Counted from the stretch's first letter, positions 34,105-48,935 are shown. The stretch is DNA of 64,000 nt from Artocarpus heterophyllus (GCA_025403435.1 CM046342.1:16990519-17054518); one strand, 5' to 3'. Numbers and translations: made by a program. Notes: generated by a model not told the origin, from the letters alone.

Positions 34105-36310
34105 TATCTTCCTTCTTTAATAATATCGGCTTGCGTATGAGAACGATAAACGTATGTAAATATATGTAGAGCTAATATAATTATATTTATTGGCTTTATT
34201 GGACAATAGAGAATATCATGAAAGGAAAAAGTACACATTAAAAGATGAAAAAAGTTTTAATTATTGATAAAATATTAATCACTCAAGAACTATTTCACGA
34301 GGGGCCCTCTCCCCTTTCAAGAAAAAAACAAAAGGAGGGACTCTGTCCAATCTAATGGACGGTTAATAATGTAGGACATGTTGTTCTAGGCAGATAAGGA
34401 AAAAAGAAACAAATTGTCAAGAAAAGAGAGACGAAAAAGAAAAAACAAAATGATTTAGCAAGACTATAGGGTCTGAGTCTTATTTCTTCTAGGAAAAGTA
34501 CAACAAAAGTAGACAAAGTAGATCTTCAACAAAACCTTTCTTCAGTTTTTTTATGAGTTCAGATTATCTGTTTTTCAGTCTGATCCCTCTGCTTTTTATT
34601 TACCATGTCATCTTATATATACAAATATATATATACACAAACACACACAATGTTATTTTTTCAGGATTTGAAGAGGATCTTCTTTTTAATCTATCCTACC
34701 AGGCCACCCTTAGCTTTTAAATCTATCCTAAAAGGCCACCCTTACCAAATAAGTTAGCACCAGTAGCCACATGTCATGTAAATTAGATAGAAACTAGTAC
34801 TAAAATACTTAATCAATTACTAACGATTCACTTTTAAGATTAAAGGTCATCCTAGTCCATGTTTAATTTATTTTTGCTTGTGGCCCATCTTTTTCAAGTT
34901 CATCATAATTTTGTCCTTAAGTTGAAGAATTAAATGTAAACTAATAATGCAGATGGTGATCTAAAATATCACCTCTTATTGTTCTAGATCATCATCGTAA
35001 TTTTTCTCACATAAAAAGGTAACCAATTACAAAAAATTAAAAAAAAAATAAAGGAACATGATGGTTAGACATCAAAGTTTACCAACTATTTATTCCAATT
35101 TTAAGACTCAAATCGCTTGTCAAACTTGATGTCTAAAATTGTGTCCAACCAATTATATTATGCACATTATTCAAAAATAATTGAAATGTTCTTAATTAAT
35201 TTTTCATATATGGCCATTAAATAATATGACAAAATGCAATTAATAATTTGATATGAATTGGAAGACCAAAAATTAAAGAACTCATCTAAATCCTGAACTC
35301 TTTGTGGTCACTCCTAAGAGGGGAAAAAAACCCCCCTCTAGTCACGCTAGTACTCTACTCAAGACTTCTAAAGCTAACGAGGTTTTGTTCTTTTTCCTTT
35401 CTTTTTTTTGGGTGCTATTGGGAGGCCACTAATTATTTTTGGGCTATATGGACTTTGAATGTTAGTGTACTGATTTTCTTCTTCTTCTTCCTTTTATTAT
35501 TTTATTATTATTTTTTTCTGTCCATTTTTTTTCTTGGTGAGCCTATGTTAGGTAGTGCAGTCAATGATTCATTGCTCTGATGTCCTTTTATTTGATACCA
35601 AGTCATGTGCATTTGATGGTAATATCTTCTTATATGTAGGCCCTCACAGGTGTGTATATATATATATATATATGTATATGTATATGTATATGTATATATG
35701 TATATGTATATGTATATATATATGCAGAACAATCTAGAAGCGAAACAAGCATGTATATATATATATATATATGTGTGTATGTATGTATGTGTGAATTTAT
35801 TCACAAATAATTATCATATTTACTATTAGTTATACATGATAAATCCTTTTAAGAATTTGTGCAAGTTCAAATTCTAGATGTGTGCCTCTACAAGCCGTAT
35901 TAATGACTTCTGTCTTTTTTTATTATTATTTTGAGAATGTATTGATGACTTCTTTTATCTATATCATGAAAACGACACTACTTAATTTGCACAACCAAAA
36001 GATAAATCATTGGTTTATTTTCTGACCACCTGCGGCCAAATAACTCAAAAGGAAAGCGGTAAAGGGCCATGTTCTCATCAAAAAGACAATACTTAAGCCC
36101 TCTTATTATAAAAAGTAATGTAAAAAAGAGAAAAAAAAAACATAAGTTATGACTTTTAATTAGTATTCAAGTAGTGTATAGAAAAGAGTTTTTTATTTCA
36201 TAGAATATTTTAAATCTGATTGTTTATATAAGTAAAAGCTCAATTGTCGTAAATAGTAAAGTTATCTATTTTTAATTTATCATTTACAAATAGAAGGTTA
36301 TAGATGTAAA
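34105..36310. other. AT-rich intergenic DNA with microsatellites
   Basis: No gene seen. It contains a TA/TATG microsatellite at 35651-35725 and TA/TGTATG runs at 35753-35790. ORFs over these are repeat artefacts. A direct repeat of GGCCACCCTTA lies at 34702 and 34735. Confidence 0.6.
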
Positions 36311-36318
36311 TAAAATAA

Positions 36319-36438
36319 GGGCCTATTTGTTTCGATACTCGAATCACGGTTCGAATTATTTTGTTACAGTCTTTTCTCTCACAAAAATTTAAATCTTCAT
36401 TCAAATACTCTATTCAAATACTCGAACCAAATGGACCC
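36319..36438. mobile_element. Small MITE, about 120 bp
   Basis: The left end GGGCCTATTTGTTTCGA pairs with the right end TCGAACCAAATGGACCC, and inner arms share ATACTCGAA-like words. The flanks are TAA and TAT. Similar TTTTGTTACAGT/TTTTCTCTCA sequence recurs in the tandem repeat at 43484-43708. Confidence 0.5.
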
Positions 36439-36479
36439 TATGTGTATAAGCAATTTTTCTATAAGCATAAGGAGGGACT

Positions 36480-37590
36480 TGAACCAAAACCTTTTGTTTA
36501 AGCCTAAACTTATAAACCACACGCTCAATAATCTAGAACAGAGAAATGAAAATGGCATTTAGCTTTACTTTCTAATTCCTTTGAGCTTGAAGTACAAGTG
36601 AAGCTACAAAATAGAATAAATGCATTACATGCACATACACAATTTGTTTAGATTTGTTGTATGATCTGATTAGTCAAAGGCTGGAAAACAAACAACTTTA
36701 ATTAATAAATATATTTTTAAAATCGTTACCTGTTGTTGTCACATAGGATAAACATTGACTGAGGAAGTACGGACCAAGATGATGATACTAATAAAAAAAG
36801 AAAAAGAGACCAAATGGAGTGATGGACCACTACATGAGTTTAATTTCAGCTCTGTGTGTGTGATTCATCACATCACCGACATTAAAAAGTAGGAATAATT
36901 CTGTTGGATCATGGAGATCCATAGTTTGTCACTTTTTGCTGTCCTTTCTCTGCATTCAAAAAGATAGTACTTTCAGTTGACAAAAGAATCAGGGTTGTTT
37001 GATAATGATAATTTTAATTATAAATAATATAAAATTTTTATATGTTACAGTAACAATTAAAAAATTATATTACAGTATAAAATTTTCATATGTTATAATA
37101 AAAGTGGTTTCTACTACTGATTTCTATTACCTTTCAAGCACCCTTTTATAGTGCGATGGAGGAGTTAAAACCGTGTGATTCTCTGTGTATATATATATAT
37201 ATAGTATATATAGTAGGCGTATTATAATAATTTGTGAATAAAATAGTATAGTTAAAACCATAATTTTTATAACCACCGTTAATTATATTTATCTTTTTTT
37301 ATATATATAAGTGTTCTAGAAGAAATCAATGCTTCGATAATTATTTGCAATTGAGCTTTCTAGAAAGCACATGTGTTTGGTTGGACTTCGTTGAAACTTG
37401 TCATTTCGTTATCACGAGGATCTTTATTTCTTTGTAGAGTACTTCATCATCTAATTCAGATCAGATGATGATAATAATGAGCAGTTTTGTTGGATGAAGA
37501 TCTATTTGGTCAAATAGCTATAATATTGAGTACTTCATAGAAAAATAATTGAATACAACGGAAGGATAATTTTCCGGCTAGGAATGGACG
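36480..37590 (+). repeat. Duplicated B3-gene flank, copy 3
   Basis: Blocks CTTTTGTTTAAGCCTAAACT (36490) and CTTGAAGTACAAGTGAAGCTA (36585) match 31655 and 31740. CAAATGGAGTGATGGACCA (36813) matches 30600, and ATCTATTTGGTCAAAT with GGCTAGGAATGGACGGTACAG (37500-37578) matches 31080-31155. The blocks are in a rotated order relative to copy 2, as expected for tandem duplication. No B3 coding sequence is present. Confidence 0.65.
36992..37143. mobile_element. Possible hAT-like MITE inside duplication copy 3
   Basis: The left GGGTTGTTTGATAAT and the right end (complement GGGTGCTTGAAAGGT) are imperfect inverted ends around AT-rich DNA with TATGTTACAGTA / TATGTTATAATA. No target duplication was found. 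The stretch is absent from copy 2. Confidence 0.35.
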
Positions 37591-38589
37591 GTACAGGGCT
37601 TTTCTTTCATTTTCTTTCATTTTTCTATGGGGAGATTTTTGACGGGGAATGTTTTTATTTCCCACCGGTAGAGAGTAATCAAAGAGCCCATGTTCAATCT
37701 TATGAGGACTTAAAACGCTTTAATGTAGGCGGCCTATACTTTATTATATCATTTAAAATGAAAAAAAAATCAAGAATAAACACAAATTAAATATATATAT
37801 ATATATATGTAAATTAACAAATAAACAAAAATTGATGAACACAAAATAAACAAAAATTGGAAAAAGTAAATTAAAAAACACAAATCTACTATCCATATCT
37901 TCAACCCTCAAGAGTCTCAACGGTCTCATAAACAGGTTTCATTATTGTAGACAAAATGAAGAAGAGGCTAACAAATGCTAATAACTCTCCTAGACCCAAA
38001 TTTGCAACATGTCGTACCTAATTTTTCACATCAACAAATTGTATGGGGGCGTTACAAAAGATAAATGATCAGATAAGAAGAGATTTTCTAGGTTTACAAG
38101 ACAGATAAAAAATAAACACAAAATAGATTAAAAAAACCACCACGTCATTTTTTTTTTTTTTGGGGTTTACAAGATTAGATTTCTCTGCCCAAGAAAACAG
38201 AATATCCAATCAATACATAAATGGGAAAAAAAAAATAAATGTTTTCAAGGATGAAGAATCAATCAACTCAACTTGAGGAAAAAAAAAAGAACAAAAACAA
38301 AAATCAATTCTCAGAGCAATTTTTCGTGGCCATCCTCCCTCAGGGAGAGAGAAGCGACTAGATCTACTACACTCGAAGGAGGCTGCAAAACCACGGTTGA
38401 GGCCAGACCAAAGGCGGCAACAAACTCCCCTTCGGTGGCGGTAAAAATGTAGAAGGAGAGAGAAAGGTCGAAGAAGACGACTGTGCGTCGCTCGTCGGAA
38501 TCTTTGTCGTTTCTACACCACCCTGCCAGACCCACCGCCAAGTGCCCAGTTGAAGCTCACCGTTAGGGATAATCTTTCTTCCATTGATT
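37591..38589. other. No gene seen
   Basis: AT-rich with TA and A/T runs. From 38310 to 38550 there is a more GC-rich patch open for 76 codons on the minus strand. It resembles no family I know and lies downstream of the LINE fragment. Confidence 0.5.
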
Positions 38590-38845
38590 CTTTTCCTAAT
38601 AGAGTGTGAAGCTTGAACGAAGTAAACACATTGTCCGAAATGAGCCTACCGGGTACAAAGGTGATCTGACATTTCGAGATAATAGATGAAAGGCAGCCCT
38701 TGATCCGATTGCTATCGTCTTGAAAATAGATTTAAAAATGACATTACATAGGCTTATGGGACAATAATCGGTTACCTTCCTAGGATTTTTGGTCTTAGAA
38801 ATGAGTACCAAATTTGTTCTGTTCAGCAGTTTGGCAGAGGAGTGA
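38590..38845 (-). pseudogene. LINE (L1-type) reverse transcriptase fragment
   Basis: The minus strand shows LLNRTNLVLISKTKNPRKVTDY and PISLCNV, the start of the L1-type RT domain. A frameshift follows, and the next conserved block (GCLSSIISKCQITFVPGRLISDNV) is in another frame. The fragment is 5' truncated by the LTR at 38846 and fades at about 38590. The YxDD part is absent. Confidence 0.85.
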
Positions 38846-41800
38846 TGTAAGGACTCGATTTTTCAAGCCATCATTTAATCTACGTTAAATTGATTTTTTA
38901 AACTTGATCTTACTTATCAATAAGAAAAATACTGAATAAATTTTGTTTACATACTTAAAAACATACTTGAAACTTATAATTTTTGTTGCAATATAAACTG
39001 AAACATAAGTATCAAACATAATTTTATAATCATTTATAGTATTTTTTAAAACTCGTTAAGTAAACATTTATGTTCTCAAAACTCTTTAAAAATATCTTTT
39101 AAAACAAAGGGAGAATTTTTTTTTCAAAATAAAGCAAAAACTTACTGTAGTAGTCCATAGCTGACCATTGTATTTGTCTCACCACAAATAGCTTATCAAC
39201 TAGTCATACTGGACTTTTGAAGAACTATTTACAATATGAAGGAGTTTGTAACGAGCATTCACTCAATAGATTCAAACATATCTTGTAAAACATGAAAACA
39301 TTATTTATAAAATCTTTCTTTTAAAACATTTCTCATAAAAAATCTTTCTTGAAACATTTCTCGTAAAACACTCTCTCTTGAAAAAAACATTTCTCATAAA
39401 ACATTTTCCACAAAACAGTCTTCATGAAAACGTTCCTTATAAAATATTTTTAATAAACATTACTTGTAAAAATATTTCTTATCATAATACATGATTCCAT
39501 TTACGCTTAATCATGAACTTCTTATCATCATCCTTAACTTACTTGAACTATGGGTCTAAGTTTTCGTACCAAATATGCTTGATCATCGAACACTGACGCT
39601 GTAATATAATTTAACATGAATCTACCTTTGGATCAGGAGGATGATACGACACTCTCATATATTAACTTGTGGGCTTAGATTACGAATCTTGTAATCTTAG
39701 TGAGCATATTGTATGACATATTTTAATATCTAAAACATTAAACATAACAATTGTAAACACATTGCAAATCATGATTTGAACTTTAAAACATTACGCATAA
39801 TAAATACAAATGCATTTCAAACATATTCAAAACATTTGAAAATCATTTTTTTCATGCCATAGGTGAGGTTTGAGACTTACCTGAGCATCACACTAGCATT
39901 CCTAGTTTATCATTTTCCTTTTATTAGTCGGTTTTCTCTTCTGTTCAAACAACACCTGACTATTAGTTAACTTTTCTTGTTACTGACCTACCTGATCGGT
40001 AACACAACTTAAATATTAAATATATATTCTTAATCCTTTTGTCTTGTTACTATCGATTCATTTCTATATTACTTAATTTGAATGTTCCTTAGTCAAATTT
40101 TGACGACTTACTTGTCAGTTTTGTTACATGATGTGATACGAAATATTTCCCTTTAAAAGCATTTTGTTAATTCTAAGACTCGGGGTCCATTTTAGCTGTT
40201 TTATTAAAAAAAAAATGACTTTGATCTTAACGCTTTTTTGTAAGTCTTGTAACTCGAACATTATATGGTTAAATTATCGTTTAACTTTGCCATCCTGATA
40301 CTAATAGATTACAAAAAAAATTCCCGTTAGGTGATTTTCCTAAATCAAACGTTTCGAAGTTTGTTTGATTCGTTTTTACCAAAAAAAAAAAAGTTGTTTT
40401 GCCCTTAACTTGTCTTAGAAAACATTTTAAACCCGTTTAAATCAAAGCTTACATTTCCTTGCTACTCGTAATGTTGCGAAAAATAACACATCAGTTTTCT
40501 TTTAATAAAAAATCTATTTTAGCAAAACTTTATAGTTTTTAACCGTAATATGAAAATCTTCATGATTTTATCCTTGGCATGTTTTTCTTAGAAAATTCCC
40601 AAATTCTTGTGGACTTTCAAACATAAAATTACTTATTGCTCATGACTATATTGAAAGCCATCTTTACATAGTGAAAATTTTCATTCCCTATGGTTTTATG
40701 GTTTTGACCTGAAACACAAAATATTGACATTTTTGCCTTGAAACTAAAAATCACCACTTTATACCAAAACCTTTAGTTTTTCACAAGGATTAAAACTTAC
40801 CAAAGCTCCTTGATCAAACTCAAACAATTTCAAAACGTTTTCCTTATTTAACTATTTTAAAATTTCATGATTATCGTAAAACTCATAACTTAAAATCTGT
40901 GTAGAATTTTCACAATGTAAGATTTTAAGAGTTTAAATGAAATCTACAACTTTGTATTTAATTTTTCCCAAATTCCAACATTTTATGGGTGTTTTGGCCA
41001 CTTTTCAAATTTGTTGAGCTAAACATTTAAACTTTTCAATACGATTCATTTGAAATTTTACACAATTTTGTTTACAAAAATCGTTTATCTCGATGTTTTT
41101 GACAAATCTCATGTTTTTTCTAGAAAACAAATTGGCCTTTGAACTTATCAAAACCTCAATTCTTTGAAACCATCAAAACTTTACTTTAAAGCCAAAGTTT
41201 TTCAAACTTTCATTTTAAGCATTAAAACCTCAGTTTCTACCATCTACCCACATCAATATACATATAAAATATTGAACAATCATGCCATAGTTCATCAATA
41301 TTATGTTAAAAACCTTGTGTACATAATCAATTTAAGGTTATGGTTTAGAATTTACCTAGATATTTTAAGGGCTTTTGTTTCTACTCTTGGTGCTTAAAAA
41401 CCTTCTAGAACCGTTGACAATAATTCATAGCATAACCTAGGAAAATCTCATCCAAAAACATGAGAAAAACCCTAAAACTCAATAGGTAAAGTCAGAAGTT
41501 TTACAATGAAATTGCTTAATTCTTCCTCAAGAACACTTAATCTTGCTTCTTTGAATGATTTGGAGGTTTAAAATCATCAAAACTTTGAGAGAAATCCTTG
41601 CTATAGAGGCCGGTTTTTGCATGAGAAATATGGGCTCTTTGGTGTTTTCATGAAGTAAAAAAAATGATGAAGAAAAAGAGACCCCTTACTAATTAAACAT
41701 CATTTTTAGGACTAAATTGAAATAAAAATTTGCTTCAAATTCATGACCCAAAGCCAGATTCTACAAGGGGAGATGTAGAGCTTTTTCCACCTAAGGAGTG

Positions 41801-42359
41801 TCATCAAATGGGCCCCACTTGCTTTTTACACATGTCAAATTTACATTGACGGTATGTTTCTTATACTGCTGGTATACTTCCTATACTATCAATATTCTTT
41901 CCTACATTGTTTATATGGTTCCACATCATTCTATACTTATCTATATTCGCCACATAGTATAATTCCCAGCTTAACTTTATATTTTATAATTTCCATATTT
42001 TTCATATAGTATTTTTCTTTTATTGTATTTCTATTTTAAAATCTATTACAATGTATTCTGCAACAATTAAGCTTTCTAGCTTATTTTTCTTGCTCATCAA
42101 TTAATTATTATCTTCATACCATTTTTACTTTACTTAAGATTATGACATGATATTTGAACTTATAAATTACATATTTTCTTTTATTAATTTTGTCATAAAA
42201 ATTGGATTTAAACAATAATTTTTGTGACACTGACATTGCTTTCAAAATATTCAACAAATTTTCGAGTATAAAATTTAGTTCACAAATTTGTACATAAATT
42301 ACTTAACATAACCCTTAGTTATTGCATATATGATACACTAAAAATTCTTAGGTATCACA
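38846..42359 (-). repeat. Probable solo LTR, 3.5 kb, chromovirus type
   Basis: The plus strand begins TGTAAGGACTC and ends GGTATCACA, so on the minus strand it runs TGTGATACC to GAGTCCTTACA. The flanking 5-mers are AGTGA and AGCAA, which would be a target duplication with two changes. The inside has the AT-rich composition, a TTATCTCGATG-type stretch and a length similar to the other chromovirus LTRs here. No coding sequence or PBS. It seems to have inserted into the LINE RT, since FLNGC-type sequence may continue at 42360-42395. Confidence 0.6.
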
Positions 42360-42895
42360 AGCAACCATTGAGAAATCTTTGTATAAAAATATAACATATT
42401 GAATATGCACGGAGAGCGTGTTTCAATTAGTAGATTAAACATGAATACCGACGTTAGGCGTGCGATAGCATTTCTGTCTGCTACCCTTTAGGCAAAAGGT
42501 CAAAAAAAAATATACAAAATACATATTATACGTGCGTGTATATGTTTTTGATTGTGTGTGTGTGTTTAAACAAACGCCCTATCGGTTCTATAAAAATTAT
42601 ATATGTTGGCGACTTAAAATGTTAATGAAGCAACAATTCCTGCGATCACTTTTATGACCAACAAAGATTATAAATATTCATGAACTGATGAAAATACCTA
42701 GTTTTCTTATCGTAATTAAGTAATTGGTTATTTTCACTGCTTAATTTATTGTTCAATTCTCGCTTTTATGCTGCAAATGTACTTGATGATTAGCCCGCAT
42801 TATTTATACATATCCAAAGTAAATTGATAAGGCATAAGAACACCTGCTAATTTTTTAAAGTAACAAAAAAAACTAGATATTAGTTTTGTGAAATA
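42360..42895. other. No gene seen
   Basis: AT-rich. The first 40 bases may be the rest of the LINE RT (minus strand). A TGTGTGTG run is at 42553-42563. Confidence 0.4.
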
Positions 42896-42901
42896 GAAAA
42901 A

Positions 42902-43324
42902 ATGACTCCAAGATAAATATAGTCTTCTTTGCCATCCATATTATATCCATCCTCTCGATCACAATTAACACAGGTGCTTTGTGATTTTCTTATACCTATA
43001 TTCCATCCATGTGTTTTAATTAAATGCGACGATCTGATACTAATTAAGATTGTTGATTCTTCATTTTAACACTAAAATTACATATAAATTTCTCAATTAT
43101 CATGACTTCATAATTTCTTTGTTTTGTGTTATCGTTTCTATTTCAAAGAGATCTCGATGGCATTTTCAAAGAAATTTTGTAGGAAACCAAGTAGAACATC
43201 TTACGGGAGATGTAGGCTAACCAGAAACTGTTATAAGAAGCGTAAGGAAAGGGAAAATGCAGCTTTCGGACTTTGTGGTGGACGTTGGTCTAAAAAAAGC
43301 TTTGCTACTATAGTTGTTAAGTAG
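42902..43324 (+). pseudogene. Defensin-like peptide pseudogene, two exons
   Basis: Exon 2 (43149-43324) encodes CRKPSRTSYGRC, then NCYKK and ENAAFGLC, ending SFATIVVK. The spacing matches the plant defensin pattern C-x-x-P-S-x-T-x-x-G-x-C, C-x3-C, x4-E-x-A-x-x-G-x-C. The fourth cysteine is Arg, and the sixth to eighth are Ser, Ala and absent. Exon 1 (42902-42973) encodes a hydrophobic signal-peptide-like stretch (VFFAIHIISILSI) ending at CAG/GTGC. Exon 2 begins after TTTCAAAG, and the intron phase joins both frames. The ATG is out of frame by one base. This is the one-intron layout of plant defensin genes, but the copy is broken. Confidence 0.6.
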
Positions 43325-43483
43325 TGCAACCAACATGCTTATTATCATGCTACAAATCGGTTTGATGTTATTTAAATGTGCTTCCTTATAATATATATAT
43401 ATATATATATAACACCAGTGACGGATGCTTGTAGCTCTGAAAATTTTCGTGTTGGTTTGCCAGTAAGAAACCTGAAATTTTTA

Positions 43484-43708
43484 GCTTAAACCCGTTTTGT
43501 TACAGTATTTTCTCTCATAAAATTTGAATTACTACATTGTTTTTAGCTTAAACCCATTTTGTTGTCGAATTTTCTCTAATAAAATTTGAATTACTACATT
43601 GTTTCTAGCTTGAACCCGTTTTGTTGTCGAATTTTCTCTAATAAAATTTGAATTACTACATTGTTTCTAGCTTGAAATGATTACTACATTGTTTCTAGCT
43701 TGAAACGA
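43484..43708 (+). repeat. Tandem repeat, 62-bp unit, three copies plus partial
   Basis: The units start at 43484, 43546 and 43608, each beginning AGCTT(A/G)AACCC, followed by a partial copy. Units two and three differ at two sites. Non-coding. Confidence 0.92.
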
Positions 43709-44839
43709 CGTCCTATTGATTAAAACACAATTGTAGGAGTCTGAGGTGTCCATATGTAAAAATTTCTATAAAAACCTTGAATGTTGTTATCAAGTAAATC
43801 ATCCTTACGTATCCACACATCAAGATAGCAATAATTTTACCAGTACCGATTAAAATATACTAGCAGTTCCCAAGATGTTTACTTGAGGTCTTCAAATTTT
43901 GTTAATTATTTATGTTGCTGGTCTTCACATACTTTAGCCAAAAAGTGTTGCCAGCAAGTTGTACCCCAATTCTTGCTAATTAGTTCATGGGCGGAAACTT
44001 AAGGAATCACTTGAATGTTTGTCAATAACACAAACTTCTCACAAGTTCCTAAATTTAGCTTCAGAACAATTATTGGTAGGATTGAAATGCATGAGAGAAT
44101 TTTGCCTCGATTTTGTAACATGCCTTGACCAATTAACTAACCTACCAGGAGTTTTGCCCAACAGAAAAAACAAACAAAAAGAACAAAAACAAGGAACTTG
44201 ACCTCTCTGCCATTCCATTCTTAAAGAAACCAGACAAATCGAAATGAGTGTTAATCAATCCCATATCCATTTAACATAGGCCGTCGCAGGCTCAGCCTGG
44301 CCTGCAAGCATTATAATTGCAGGGAACCTTGAGGACACGCCGACAATAGGTACATGTTCATCATCTGGACCCGAAACTTATGAAACAAACTACAAAGATA
44401 AGTACCCATATTCCATACATCGTTAACCTCATCCAGACGAGGCCGCATACCAGCAACAAATATTTACAACGACCATAACACGGACAAGAACTTAAAGGAA
44501 AAAAAAAAGTTGGGCAGCACACGACTTGGACGAACTAAAAGCAACAAATGAAAACGTATCATGAGAACATTTGACATGAAAAAGTAACTAAAACATTGTT
44601 ATTTAAAATCTCACATACAGTAAAAATGAAATGGGAAAACGTTGATATAAAAAAGAAACTATAAGAACTCACCCACTTAGCCCTTCATCTATTAGCCCCC
44701 CCCTAAAGCGCGAATGAATAAAGTCAAACAGGTAACTAGTCAAGCTTCTAGAGATTATCAGGTATATGACTAGCCCAACACAGACCTAAACTAACATAGC
44801 TCATTCCCTTCTCCTTTCCTTCCTTCTTGCTTACCGTTG
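43709..44839. other. No separate gene seen; includes 3' UTR of the CCHC gene
   Basis: The part next to 44840 is presumably the 3' UTR of the minus-strand gene. I see no canonical AATAAA on that strand. Nothing else is recognised. Confidence 0.45.
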
Positions 44840-46800
<1,961 letters not shown>

Positions 46801-46899
46801 ACGACGACAGAGAGAGACGTGATTAGATACAAGGCACGTGAGATGTAATTTCAAACATCCGGTTTTGGCCACGTTTGTTAAATTCAGAAACCTCCACGT

Positions 46900-47658
46900 C
46901 AAAATGAAATTTTAAAAATTACACCCTTTTTTTATTTTTCACGCACTTTTTGTGCAACCACTTCTCATTTTACTTCGGATGTCCCTCCTAAAATATCGCA
47001 ATGGGCTCCACCCCTAAATAATATTATTGATTTTTTTAATTTCCAACCACCCATTAAATAAATTTATAATTTTTTTAAATATATATTTTTTTAATTTATA
47101 TGTTAAGCGATAGTTTTTAGTTAATATAATTTTTTTTCTTTTTATTAAACCAAACTTTAGATTTTAGAAAACAATAATCAGTAGTAAAATTGTAAGGATT
47201 TATAAATTAATCGAACAAATTGTATTTCCTTTATTTAAAAACAAAAAGAAAAACGTAGTTTTTTCTTTTTTATAAATCATATTCTTCATATTAAACAAAA
47301 GTGTGGTTCTTTTTACTAGAACACACAATTTTTTGTTATTTATGAATTAAACAATGCAATTATATATAGTTATAATTAATATACATAAAACAAGAATAAA
47401 AATTAAAAAAAAAGAAATAAAAGATACATTTTTTTAAGAGACTCTTTCATATTGAAATCAATCTCTATTCTTTTGAAAAAAATAATAAAGTAATTTTTTA
47501 CAATGGAATATATATACTTTTAAGTAGGGTGTTTAACGAGTATCTTTCTAAGATACTTTGCCCTTAAGAGTAATTTATTAATAGGTAATACAATAATAAA
47601 CAAATCTTATTATATAGGGTCTATGAAAATCAGAGTGAGAGTTGTCAATAGACGCACC
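46900..47658. other. AT-rich DNA, no gene seen
   Basis: Long A/T runs. No coding or structural signal recognised. Confidence 0.6.
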
Positions 47659-47668
47659 CATTTTAAAA

Positions 47669-48867
47669 GGGATTACTTACAAAATTTCCCTTGAATTCTA
47701 GCCTTGTAACACTTTGCCCCCAAATTTCAAAACGTGACATCCGTTTCTCCTAAAGTATAAACTATTAACAAAAATGGTCCTATTTGAATTTTAATAGAAA
47801 ATTGACATATGATTTTAAAATTAGGGGTATTTTGGTGATCATGCTTATAGAAAAACCAAAAACACAACAGCATTTTTGTAATTTTGACATCTTTTTAAAC
47901 ACTAAAATTCCTAAATACTACCCCATCTTCTTCATCTCATCAATCGAGCGCTCGTTCTTGGCGCGATGTTGTTGCAAAATCGTATGAGCGTCTCATCACT
48001 AAGCCGTCACCGGGATCGTTGCTGGCTCGACTATACGCAACTCCTAACGTCTTCACTCTTTACGTTCAGTCATCTAACTTCCCTCATCTTCCTTTGCTCG
48101 ATTGGTTGTCATTCAATCATTGTTGGCATTGACGAGCACCTCAAGGCACCTAATAATCGATCGAATCTATGGCAGTTATTAGAGAAAAAGGAGAGAGAAT
48201 GAGTTAGAGGAGAGAGAAATGAGAGTTTAGGGTTAAAGCGATATTTTTGGAATTTTAAATGGTGTAAATTAGAATTTACTTTTAAACATGCTATTTTCTT
48301 CCCTTTTTAATCTTGGCCTCTTAAATTTTATTCACATTTCATTTTGGCCTATTTGCCTTATTCTCCCCAACACAAATAGTCTTTATTGATGATTAAAAAC
48401 AACAAAAAATATCAATTAAGATCATTAAATCATTTGGATCCTTTTTTATTATACCAATTTTTTTATAAAAAAAATTTATCAATTTTTTCAGCATTTTGAA
48501 ATTTAAAAGTTATAAATATTAGTGAAATAAAAAAGTAAATAGCTCAAATATATTCGATATGACAAAAAATACAAGATAAAAATTTCAAAATATGTTTTGG
48601 GTATGAAAAATCAATAAATTTTTTCTTAAAAAATAGGTATATAAAAAAAGATGGATCTAGATAATATTATGCTTTAAATTATTATTTTCTTAGGATTACC
48701 AAAATACTCCTAATTTTAAAATTATTTGTCATTTTTCTATTAAAACTCTAATAGAAGGATAATTTTTGTTAACGCTTTATAATTCAAAGGAACAGATATT
48801 ACGTTTCGAAGTTTAGAGGATAAAGTGTTACAAGGGTTGTACTTCATGGGGGACCTTGTAATTAATC
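47669..48867. mobile_element. Non-autonomous MULE-like element with about 200-bp TIRs
   Basis: The left arm (47669-47850; GGGATTACTTACAA, CCTTGTAACACTTTGCCC, TTTTAATAGAAAATTGACA, GGGGTATTTTGGTGATC) is matched in reverse complement by 48690-48867. The flanks show ATTTTAAAA at 47660-47668 and 48868-48876, a 9-bp direct duplication as Mutator-like elements make. The middle (about 47930-48200) is more GC-rich with short open frames that I cannot assign. It has no transposase, so it depends on another element. Gene-fragment capture is possible. Confidence 0.75.
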
Positions 48868-48935
48868 ATTTTAAAATTGAAGAGTCAAAATGCAATGTGT
48901 AGAGCAATTATTCAAAATTTTCAATTCTAGAATAT

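Noticed and set aside
35508..35804. 98-codon Tyr/Ile-rich ORF
   Set aside because: It is translation of a TA/TATG microsatellite.
38311..38541. 76-codon minus-strand ORF as LINE continuation
   Set aside because: It does not match the RT blocks expected after SDNV; likely a chance frame in a GC-richer patch.
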